From positions 64,898,001 through 64,962,000 of the forward strand of contig OX465598.1 of the NCBI GenBank assembly GCA_950022295.1: a DNA stretch of 64,000 bases, given 5' to 3'. Below, one piece after another: positions 34,501 through 43,725 of this stretch. The DNA is from Bromus sterilis. Lineage: Eukaryota > Streptophyta > Magnoliopsida > Poales > Poaceae. Under the pieces are notes generated by a model. It made no database searches. It was not told the origin of the DNA and saw nothing but the letters and a program-made list of their open reading frames with translations. Position numbers and translations under genes: made by a program. Within the stretch, counting starts at the first letter, position 1; the number at the start of each line of letters is the position of its first letter.

Positions 34501-36441
34501 GTCGACGCACATGCGCAGCACGGTCGTGTCTTTCTTTGGCACCAGCACTGGGTTTGCTATCCAGGTGGCTTTCTTCGTTTTTCGGATGAACTGGGCGTCG
34601 AGTAACCAGTTGACTTCCTCCCCGATTGCTCTGCGCTTGGGCTCCGAGAATCTTCTCAGCGCTTGCTTCACTGGCCTCGTGTTTGGCTTGATGCGTAGGG
34701 CGTGTTCCGCGAATTCGCGTGGTATCCCAGGCATGTCGGCTGGGCACCAGGCGAATATTTCCCACTCATCTTGGAGGAAGGCGACGAGGGCTGCTGCCTG
34801 CTCCTCTGGTAGGTGGGCGTACACGCGGACTATTTTGTCTGGATCCGTCGGGTGCACTTGGTAAGTGACTGTGTCGCTGTCGATGCTGAAGTCGCGTCCG
34901 TATTCCCTGTATTCGCTTCGGTTCACCAATGGGAAGGTGCTCTTGTCCGTCACCATGGCTATTTCTCTGAGTTCTTGTTTGGCTCCGAATGTGTCGGAGA
35001 TCCTGTGGAAGTCACGATCGCATTGATCTGATTTTATGAAGCTTCCATTGATCGTGAGGACTCCTGGTGATCCTGGCATCTTGAGTTGGAGGTAGGCGTA
35101 GTGTGGGACCGCCATGAATTGCGCAAATGCTGGCCGTCCCAGTATGGCGTGATACTGCGATTGCCAGTCGAGTACCTCGAACTCGAGGATGTGCTTTGCG
35201 AAGTTACGTCGGTTTCCAAAGACGACTTCGAGCTCGATGACTCCGAGCGATGTGTCTGCTTCTCCTGGGACTACCCCGTGCAACTCGGTGCTTGATTTTC
35301 TCCATACTGATTGTGGGATCAGCATCTTTTGCAGGGTGTTGGCGAAGGTGATGTTCATTCTGCTGCCTCCGTCCATGAAGATCCGGTCTATGTCGTATCC
35401 TCCGATTTGTGCATCTAACACTAAGGGTGCATGCCCCGGTCTTGGGACTGCGGGGGGATGGTCGTCCTGTGAGAACGTGATCCTGGTCTCCGTTCCATGT
35501 AGCAGGTAGACGTCGACTGTGTTTATGCTCTCAGCTGCTCTGGCCTGCAGGGTTTGGGCGCCGCGTTGTGTTTGCGGTATCCTTCCTTCTTGGATCATGA
35601 GCACCTGTGCTCGCGACGGGCTGCGACGTCCTTCCGGGCTTGAGGTCAGCGCTTGCTCGGGTTGTTGGTTGCGTCTGTCTTCTTTCTTCTTCTCCTTCTT
35701 GAGGTCGTCGGCTAGCTCGTTGAACAGACGGCAATCTCTCAAAGTGTGACTTGATCTGACGCGTCCCCAGTCATCCTCGAAGTTGTGGATCGTGCATGGT
35801 CCTGCTAGCTGCTCTTTGGCCGTGAGTTTGCTAGATCCGACGTGCCTCTTCCTTCTTGAGATTCTGAAGATCTGCTCGTGATCCTCCGGGTGCTCGTGGA
35901 AGCGAGGATCGGTTTCGATTCCTCGGCTCATGTCTTGGTTCTTGATGAGGTTGGAAAATTCGTCCGGCCTTCGATCTGGGTCGTAGTACTCGCCAACAGG
36001 TGTCTCGGAGTTGCTGTCTTGGTTGGCGGCAGATACCCGTGCGCGCCTTTCGGGTCGTCGATTCCTTCTGCCTTGGCGGTGGTTCTGCTGATTGTTAGAT
36101 TCAATCTCGTAGTCATCGTCTTGATGTGCGGCGGGTTCCCGGGCGGTGGAGGGTTGTCGGAAGATTTGTGAGTCCTCCGCTGCGCGTCGCAGTTCGTCGA
36201 GTGGGATTCCTTCGTAAAGGCCCCTCGCCGTTCTTCTGGGCCGTCGACTCCTTCGGCGCTGGCGCTGTACTTGGCCGTTACCGTAGTATCGGTCCTGGCG
36301 TGACTATAGCTTGAGTGGTCTTGATGGGGTGGTGAAGATGTCCGCTGTGATCTTGAATCCTTCGAGTGGGCTAGGTCTGGTTCTTTCCCTTGAGTTGTGG
36401 CTTGCTGAAGACGGGACCGCCGAGATCGTGATCCCAACCTG
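31548..36441 (-). pseudogene. E5 gag(remnant)-protease-RT-RNase H-aRNH-integrase, broken
   Basis: Polyprotein of a Tat-lineage element, read leftwards. A leader frame from about 36440 has a TAG at 36304, then stays open to a TAA at 33712. It holds an Arg-rich Gag leader, a Cys/His segment near 35790, the protease (FMDGGSRMNI; ILGRPAF) and RT (LDAYSGYNQIRM; YVDD at 34201-34212), then the start of RNase H. No capsid-like core lies between leader and Cys/His segment. After 33712 the frame continues to about 33400, then shifts. A second RNase H with FFDGS, NNEAEYEAL and YGDSNLVV lies at about 33000-33370, then the integrase zinc region (shift near 32519), catalytic core (ITDNGTNF, NGQVEKAN) with stops near 32358 and at 31983, and a C-terminal stretch to 31548. 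Not functional as read. Confidence 0.88.
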
Positions 36442-36446
36442 CGTAG

Positions 36447-36464
36447 TTCCCACAGACGGCGCCA
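36447..36464 (-). other. E5 primer-binding site
   Basis: TGGCGCCGTCTGTGGGAA on the minus strand, 2 bases after the 5' LTR. The form is common in Tat-type grass elements; I cannot name the tRNA with certainty. Confidence 0.75.
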
Positions 36465-36466
36465 AT

Positions 36467-36904
36467 TGACGGGGATCAACCCCGGCAAATCCCATGGTCA
36501 GGGACCCTGGGTTAGTCATGAGAGGCGCAGGTTGGACGATAGCTCGTCGGCAAACAGGGAGGCTCGCTCCCGCTCGATATTATTGATTGGGGAGATGCGA
36601 TTACAGTGGAGGCCAAGGCTGGAGCGCTCAAGGCTAGGGTTACAGGTGAGATTTGATGCCTTTGGCGTCACCCCTCCCAGCCCTTATATACCGGGCTAGG
36701 TCTCGGGGAGTTTATCTACGTGTACAGGTAAACTTTCCTAACCCTAGCTTGCTCCGTACGGCAGGTCTTCGCACCTTCCTTGTGAGTCGAGGACTCCTAC
36801 GTCGGTGCCAACTAGAGGGCCAAGGCCGTATCTTCATGGGCCTTCTGCCTTCATGGACACCAGGTAGGCTCATCTGTAGGAGTCGTGGGGTCACCCCCTC
36901 GTCA
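36467..36904 (-). repeat. E5 5' LTR (438 bp)
   Basis: Near-identical to 27957-28394 and followed outside by the TSD ACGTG. Confidence 0.95.
36682..36690 (-). promoter_or_regulatory. TATA box of the E5 5' LTR
   Basis: TATATAAGG on the minus strand, repeated in the 3' LTR at 28172-28180. The likely start of the genomic E5 transcript lies about 30 bases downstream. Confidence 0.65.
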
Positions 36905-37605
36905 ACGTGCCCTTCTCACTTTTCCATTGTATTATCCGTTTTTTATTTTGTTCGCTTTGATCTTTTCAAAGTTTCTGCATGTTCTTCTTTGTTCTTTTAA
37001 TTTGCAAAAACAACAAAAAGATTTCTCTTTTGTTTTGCTTTCGTTTAACCTTTGAAAAAACCCAAAAATATTTCCTTTCTCTCTTTAGTTTGCTTTGTTT
37101 TTAGAGTTCAGCTTGAGTCCGTGATGGCATTTGATTATATATTTTCCACGTTCGGTCGTGCAAGTGACAAGGCAGTAATGACGAAGATCGACGGGAGGGA
37201 AGCAACAAGGAAAACCGATATGAACTCTTCTTGTTTCTACTTTTGTACATATGCCTGTACTTATGATCTAGAGACCAGCTTGTAGCGACATAGTGCTATG
37301 TTTACAATGCTTTCCCAGTGTTCATGCTTTCTTTGTGGCTGATCTCAAATAGCTAGAGTGCATAATATGTTGTTGAAATGATTTACATGCATCACATTGT
37401 TCATGGTTTGGCATATTGAAGTGGTATTTCCCTTCGGAGAATTCTTGAATTGACTTGGCACATGTTCGCACATGTTTATGACTAAAAAGTCTATGATGCC
37501 TTAATGATCTTTTGTTTCAGAATAGTTATATCATTTTCATGCCCGATTCAATGTTGCTTTGTCGCTCTGCATGATTATGACAATTATTGCTCTCTAGTTG
37601 GTCGC
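36905..37605 (+). other. E4 3' non-coding region, first part
   Basis: Begins with the second TSD copy ACGTG and continues E4 after E5. It aligns with about 5343-6031 of E1. No gene seen. Confidence 0.75.
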
Positions 37606-38983
37606 TGATACGTCCCAAACGTATCTATAATTTCTGCTTGCTCCATGCATGTTTTGTGTGACTTTGCCATGATTTGCTTGAACTTTCTTACACTTTTGAG
37701 CATATTTGGACTAATCTATTAACCCAGTACACCCAGCTGTCAGTTGCTGTTTTTGTATTTCAGGTTTTCCGGCCATTAAAAGTGCTCCAAAAATTCCGGA
37801 AAAATTATATAAAAAATCAGCGACCCGGAAGCTTCCGGAATCACCAAGGTTGTAGAGGGGGGCCACCACAGGGACTCCAGAAGGGTCCCTGGCGCGGCCC
37901 CACCCTAGGCCGCGCCAGGGGGCCTCCTGGCTGCCCTGTGGGTCCACTCGATGCCCCCCACCGCCTATATTTAGCCCTCGTGGTGGAAACCCCCTAATAT
38001 CAATCTCTTTTCCGCGAACTCGCCTCTGTACCGCCGCCGCCGCCGTTTCAAGATCGAGGCTTCCTGGAGAAGCTGCCCCGGCACCCTGCCGGGAGGAGGA
38101 ACCCCCTCCGGGAGACCATCCATAGCCATGGACGCCTCCCGTACGTACCGTGAGTAGTCCCCCTTTGACCATGGGTCCATGACCAGTAGCTATGTTATTT
38201 ACCTCTCCCCTCTTTGTGCTTCCACTTTCGAGACCTCGTGAGCTGCCTCACATGATCGAGGCACTTTTATAATTTTTGCTGTTGCTATGCTGAGTTTGTT
38301 GGGATCTGATGGATTATGAGACTATGTTCAGATTGTGATGAGTAATATATTTGGTTCTTCTCTTTTATATTTTGTTCTTGAGTAAATTCTTGCATGTTCT
38401 CCGTTGCAGTATTTTTCTTTGGCCAAGTAGTTTGTTGCAACTCCAAGAGGGAGCGTTATGCTTGATTGTGGGTTCAGCCTCCTGATGTCTAGCTTGAGTG
38501 ACAGAAACATGAGACTAGGGGATGTGTTGTTTCCACCAGGGATAAAACAACGGTGCTTGTATCCGCGGGTGCAAGGATTGTTTACTTTACGCAAAGTTCT
38601 TTTAATGCAGTTGTCTGTTGCTTTGAGTTTACACTTTGGGTGGGATTCTCAACTTAATACCAGCGAGATGTTCTGGATAGATATCTCAAGGTGGATGATT
38701 CGTAGTAGATGCAGTTGGATTTCGGTCTACTTACCTTGGTGTACTGCCCATTGCTTTTGAGCCCTTCCTTTCTTTGCAGCATAGTTAGCATTGCGGTGCC
38801 TTCATAATTTTGTCAATTGCCCAGTTGTGATTTGTTTACCTCGCTAGCACTTTTATCGTCTTTTGGGAGAGAGACATCACTAGTGAAAATCACGGGACCC
38901 CGGTCCATCTTCACATTATTGTTTACACCCTTAGTTTACTTTCAGTCTTTACTTTCAGTTCCACTTTTATCTCTTGTGTTGAT
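37606..38983 (+). mobile_element. E6: truncated LTR of the E2 family
   Basis: Starts TGATACGTCCC with the family tip and runs through the GC hairpin (13-base arms at 37887-37899 and 37908-37920) and TATA box (37964-37977). It stops about 270 bases short of the normal LTR end. It joins E4 sequence directly at about 38984. Compared with E1, about 147 bases of the host (E1 6032-6178) are missing at the junction. No internal region or second LTR remains. Confidence 0.85.
37887..37977 (+). promoter_or_regulatory. E6 GC hairpin and TATA box
   Basis: CCCTGGCGCGGCC (37887-37899) pairs perfectly with GGCCGCGCCAGGG (37908-37920) around an 8-base loop. CCTATATTTAGCCC follows at 37964. Confidence 0.55.
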
Positions 38984-39929
38984 TTGTGCCATCTCGAAAT
39001 TTATTCAAAAGCTTCCCTTTTGTAACCGTACAAGCTCATGGTGCGGTGAGGGAAAATCAGTATCTGCCATGCCAAAAATATTTTGAAGGAAGTTTTAACT
39101 AGTCAAATTTTATATAAAAAGAGAGAGTTACACCTCCCCTATACTTGATGAAGAAATGAAATGGACCAAATGCTGCTAATGATAGATGGAACGATAACCT
39201 CCTTCCATACTTGAGGCAAAATAAAAGGTTACATGGACCGTCAAAGGATGGATGGATAAGGGAACAAAAGTGTAAGGGAAAAAAAGCATTAATATAGTTG
39301 GCATGGGAGATATTGAGAGACCTTTACCGTTCACCCTTGACTGGAAAGTTGCACTTCTCAAAAGAACTTTGTCTCTGTTTTCAAAACCAAGAGCTCTGGC
39401 ACATGTTTAGTCTTTGCTTCCAACCACGGGTTTTCAACCTTGCCATCAAAAATCCACGGTTCGAGAGGCTCCCCTTCTTTCTTCAAAGCACCAACTATTG
39501 AGAGCATAATTTTCATTCTTAGTGTAACATGCATTGTCCCAAAGTATTACATTGTTTTCTTCATGATTGTGATATTGCTCGTGTGAAATTCTTAGTTCAA
39601 GTCTCCTTTAAAACTCCGGAGGTGTTTCTGCATTTATGTTTTGCTTCACTCATGGAGGCTAGCGAGATACCACTCTAGTATGTTAAAGCTATGTGCATTG
39701 TGATCTTGTCTTGATTTTTGGCAGCATATTGTTTACTTTTGGTTGGTTGTGATTGATCCTTGAAAGAAGAATTGCTTCGTGCATTGTCCTCATAGCATTT
39801 TTTTGATACTTGCTAAACTCTTTTCGTAGTACCGGCTTATATACATATTATGAATCAAAAGATTTTGTCAAAGTTTTCTTTGTCGCGTCCAGTTCGTTGA
39901 ACTGAATTTCTTGAGGACAAGCAATAGGC
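38984..39929 (+). other. E4 3' non-coding region, second part
   Basis: Aligns with about 6179-7117 of E1. No gene seen. Confidence 0.75.
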
Positions 39930-39944
39930 TAAGCTTGGGGGAGT
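39930..39944 (+). other. E4 polypurine tract
   Basis: AAGCTTGGGGGAGT-type tract just before the E4 3' LTR, as in E1. Confidence 0.85.
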
Positions 39945-40415
39945 TGATACGTCTCAAACGTATCTACTTTTCCAAACACTTTTGCTATAGTTTTTCCCTC
40001 ATTCTTGCAGGATTTGAACTAAACTAACCCGGACTGACGTTGTTTTCAGAAGAGCTGTCTATATGGTTTTATTGTGTGTAGGAAATTGGATTTTTAGACA
40101 TCTCAAAAAATTCCCAGAAAAAATACAAAAAATCCACGCACCCGAAGAAGCCCGGAGCCAGAAGTGGGGCCAGAGGGCAGCCAGGGGGGCCCAGGCGCCC
40201 TGTTGGCGCGGCCCCACCCCTGGCCACGCCAGCTGGCCTCCTGGGCGACTCCCACCGCCTCTGGTTCCCTACCTCGACTCCTATTTATTCCCGTGACAGA
40301 AAAACTCGGAAACAGAAGTCGCTTTTCCAGAAACCGTCGCGGAGCCACCGCCACGCTCAGTTCTCCCTCGGGAGGGCTAATCCGGAGGCTGATTTGTCCT
40401 CCGGAGAGGGGAGAT
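39945..40415 (+). repeat. E4 3' LTR, left part
   Basis: Matches 7133-7600 of the E1 3' LTR and carries the same tip, with a hairpin one mismatch away from perfect near 40204-40231. Cut at 40415 by E7; GAGAT (40411-40415) is the expected TSD. Confidence 0.9.
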
Positions 40416-41559
40416 TGAAAGTCCAAGTATGTGATCAGAGGGGGAGGGGGTGAATGATCACTTCAAATTTTCGAGTGAAGCTTTCAAGTGAAGCAAAAGC
40501 TAAGAAGGAAGGGATAGCAGAAACAAGTAACAGGGAAGAAAATCTGGAAGCGAAACTAAATACAATGAACCAAAATACTTTGAAGCATAACTAGAAAGCA
40601 AATGCAATGCGGAAAGTAAATGCTTGAAGTAAAATGAACTGTGACTCGGTGACGTTTGTTCGACCAGTTCACGCTCTGCACAGCGCTACGTCTGGTTGGA
40701 TGGATTTGAGATTGAACATCTAGAGCTAAACTCTTCGCTCTCTGAAGAAGACACTCTAACCGTCTAGGAGAATTGCAGTTCTCCAAGATAAAAAAGGCTA
40801 TAAGTCATAGCGAATCTACTCAGATCAATGGGACTTAGGCTTCAGTGTTCTGGGTTTTGGGTTTTGCTTCGGTGGCGTTCTTGGGATGCTATCTTTAGTC
40901 TCTCTCAGGAATATTTCCAGAGCAGCCACCCGCAAATGGATGAGGGGGCGGCGTATTTATAGTTGACGATCCTGAGGTGCGAAATGACCGATTTGACCCG
41001 AAGTGATAGCTTGACACATGTCCACAACGGTCGGATTTGTCATTACTGCGCAAATTTACTTGCGGAACAAGTAAAGCTGACTCACGGACTTAGTTCTTCT
41101 TCAGAAGCCAAAGAACAAAGTCTTTGCTACCGAAACTTAACTCAGTGCACATGAGATTTCTTCACTCTGCCTTCTCACTTGGTTTAGATTTGATCTGAGC
41201 ATTTTCTCAATAACTTCGGTGTCCACAAACTAAAGACCCCTCTTGATAGTATGATTTGTCCTATGACTCAAAGAACCGAAAAAGAACTACACAAAAACAT
41301 CTAAGTCTTGCGTCGTCTTCTTCATTTCCTTCGATGAGTTGGGCTTCAGGACACATTCATTTTTGGGGGTCATCCTCCGTGATTAAGCTTCTCTCAAGGG
41401 GTAATTCTTCGATAACTTGAAAAGCTTCCTTGAAGCTTTATCACCTAGCTTGTCCTTCAGGAACCTAATCAACTGTTTACACTAGAAAACATTGTTAGTT
41501 CCTCTACTGTCTTGTTCAACAATATCCAATACACATGGGGGAAAAACTTTGCTCTTACA
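40416..41559 (-). repeat. E7 3' LTR (1144 bp)
   Basis: On the minus strand TGTAAGAGC...GGACTTTCA, with TG/CA ends and a PPT directly outside the TG. The second LTR is off the window. Confidence 0.75.
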
Positions 41560-41575
41560 ATCTCCCCCTTTTTGG
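41560..41575 (-). other. E7 polypurine tract
   Basis: CCAAAAAGGGGGAGAT on the minus strand abuts the 3' LTR. Confidence 0.8.
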
Positions 41576-42043
41576 ACTATTGTTGACAAAACAGGCATCG
41601 ATAAAAGATATTGACGTTTTTGTGAAGTAATGGGACAAACTCTAAGATATGAAGTTTTTGGCTCCCCCTGAATGTAAGCATTGAAGATTTATATAATCGG
41701 AGTTAATGCTTGAGAGATATTTCTTCAGTGGAGAGCAAAACAAATATCTTAGCGAAGACAATTGCATTTAAAGATAGATATCCAGATATATGTGCAATTG
41801 CTTCCAATGACACGTGACTTAGAAAATGATAACCACCTGCAAGATAGAGGATACGAATCAATACTTGCGAGCAAAGGGTTATTAAAACTTAAGCGTAGAA
41901 CAGGAGTAGTACAACCGAATGTAAACTTAAGTTACAACCCAATCGAAGGGAATGGAAAGTTTGTTGTAACTTAAACCAAGTGAAGCAAAATACGAATAGA
42001 AAAATCCCTTGCCCCGAAGCAAATCTAACTCATCGATGCCAAC
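41576..42043 (-). other. E7 spacer between the two PPT-like tracts
   Basis: AT-rich; no coding frame of note on the minus strand. A 70-codon plus-strand frame at 41762 has no recognisable features. Confidence 0.6.
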
Positions 42044-42059
42044 ATTCTCCCCCTTTTTG
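42044..42059 (-). other. E7 second PPT-like tract
   Basis: CAAAAAGGGGGAGAAT, nearly the same as the tract at 41560. Multiple PPT copies upstream of the 3' LTR are a described Sirevirus trait. Confidence 0.7.
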
Positions 42060-42183
42060 TCAATGATTGGACAAAAGGTTGGGAAGCGGATCGAGAGAAC
42101 TACTGCGCGTCATCAGCACCCTTGGAGTGTGACAAAGCAGAGCTTGACGTAGACTCGTCCGAAGAAGATTGATCTCCTGAAGA

Positions 42184-42804
42184 TTATTCTTCCGACGCAT
42201 GCGAAGGAAGAACGTTGAGATTCTTCTGAGTGATGAGGTTGATGTCGAGGTCCCTGTCGTCGAGGTCGGCGTCGTCCTTTGAAGTGACGGAGTCATTCTC
42301 GTAGACGGTGTCGGGGCGGATTGGATCAGGCTCGTTGATGAAGAAAACTTCATCAATCTTGTGCAGGGGCGGGAGCTTCTGGTTCGGGCGATCAACAGTG
42401 TCGTCTCTTGAAAAGTTTTGCTGGAGGTGCTCATATTCTTTGTAAATGTGATCTTTACGAAGGGCTTTAACTGAGTTGAATTTTATGAGTCCTTTCCAGG
42501 AATGGCGCTTGAGCACACGAAGATATTGGTTATTGTTTAGTGCAATGTTTCCAACACGATTGATCTCATCTGCAAGGAACTGCATCTGTCGTTGATTTGC
42601 TTCAATGAAGTTTTCAAGCATTTACTGCGACCGAAGATTGACTTCAAAGTGATGACAGTCCTTCTGGAAACGCTTCGAGATGTTCCTTTCATATACTTCA
42701 TGACGCACCCCAACATAAGTGGCAAAGACGTTATTGGGTTTCCTCAGCAATTCCATAGTGTCACGCACTGGGGGTGAGAAAAGCTTCGGATGGTGACGCG
42801 CCAC
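42184..42804 (-). pseudogene. E7 extra ORF of unknown function, with internal stop
   Basis: Minus-strand frame from about 42804 to 42184, interrupted by one TAA at 42622-42624. Upstream of 42804 the coding signal appears to move to another frame (about 42815-42886), where E8 cuts it. The readable product is hydrophilic: a basic N-terminal part (ARHHPKLFSPPVRDTMELL), a central stretch with helix-forming sequence (FIEANQRQMQFLADEINRV) and an Asp/Glu-rich C-terminus. It lies where Sireviruses carry an env-like or extra ORF between pol and the 3' LTR, but no membrane segment is visible. I do not recognise a family. Alternative: the C-terminal part of a displaced gag. Confidence 0.5.
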
Positions 42805-43697
42805 AAAGTCTTCATTTCAGCCATAGTCACAGACAACTTGTAGCCAGGGGCATATGGCCTCAATGTGAATGGCAGGTCTGCAGCAATGTAAGGCCCCCGA
42901 TGCGGTTCTAACTCGAGTTAGTTGCTTTTGCGTCCCGCTCAAGTTAGTAGCGCATAAAAGGCCACCGGCTCACGACACTCGCACTCGTGTCACTGCCGGC
43001 TTCTCGACAACAGATATAAGAACAATGAACTTTATACTAAGACATAAATATATAGATTCCAGGGCATACATCGCCACTGGAATTTATTACATCATCTCAG
43101 AGGTCCATAGACCCAACAGTACATTATGCAACAAGAGGAAGACAATCACGACCGAGTACGGTCAAAATCCAAATTTCCCTAGAGAGGGCTGCACGTAAAT
43201 AGTCCACCCACGGATCGTCGAAGCCCAACTATAGGATCTACTAAACGAGGTCGTCCTCATCGTCGTCCTCCGGGGGCACCTCCACGAAGTATCGTCCAGT
43301 GCTTGGGTCGAGGTAGTAGTCAACTGCAGCGGCCGATCAGGCAAAACAGTAAAAGCACAAAAGGAAAACAGGGGTGAGATTATATCATTACAGGATAACT
43401 AACTCCCTACGGTAAGAACAGGTAAAGGTAAAGGTTGCAGCCGCCACTAGAATATATGGTGGCTAACGTTCTATTAGAGTAGAGGTAAGATCCAAGAATA
43501 CACGTGACATCGTGGCGTAGGTCCACTATTCACCTACTTACGTCAAACATAACACAACCTGGATCTTCTCTCGGTCCCCTGGATGAAGAAAAGCAACCAA
43601 GGCACTCACACGGTAGGCAAGTTTTAATTATGATTCCAATTGATGTTATTCTATGAACAAGGAGTAGGTCTCAAGTCGTCCATAACCGCGGACACGG

Positions 43698-43725
43698 CTT
43701 TTCGAAAAGATTTAACCCTGCAGGG
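43698..43725 (-). other. Twin palindrome in E8 3' LTR
   Basis: CTTTTCGAAAAG (43698-43709) and CCCTGCAGGG (43716-43725), about 812 bases from the LTR's 3' end. Relative to E3 and E10, both bases of a stem pair differ in the first palindrome, so pairing is kept. Confidence 0.6.

Larger units (their letters stand above)
27957..36904 (-). mobile_element. E5: Tat-lineage Ty3/gypsy element with antisense B3-domain gene
   Basis: A complete insertion with two 438-bp LTRs (27957-28394, 36467-36904), which differ at about 5 positions (about 1.1%, by eye), and a perfect TSD. Minus-strand order: 5' LTR with TATA box, PBS, capsid-less gag remnant, protease, RT, RNase H, second RNase H, integrase, about 3.1 kb with repeats and an antisense gene-like unit, PPT, 3' LTR. 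The second RNase H together with an extra 3' region fits the Tat lineage of Ty3/gypsy elements. Confidence 0.92.
23974..40415 (+). mobile_element. E4: Athila-like element, same family as E1, host of E2, E5, E6 and E7
   Basis: The visible part starts in the gag core, where E2 inserted, and keeps the E1 order: gag-protease, U3-like module, intron candidate, second ORF, 3' non-coding region, PPT, 3' LTR. It is interrupted by E5 (27957-36904) and by the E6 LTR (37606-38983), and its 3' LTR is cut at 40415 by E7. Its LTR starts with the same sequence as the E1 3' LTR. It has the same coding limits as E1: no RT or integrase. Confidence 0.88.
40416..42886 (-). mobile_element. E7: Sirevirus-like copia element, 3' part
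   Basis: The visible part is the 3' LTR (40416-41559), two PPT-like tracts and a broken ORF of unknown function; the rest lies right of E8, outside the window. Sirevirus (SIRE/Maximus) affinity rests on the repeated tract containing AAAAAGGGGGAGA, which is described for that genus, and on an extra ORF between pol and the 3' LTR. No copia pol is visible, so the superfamily call depends on these signals. Confidence 0.65.
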
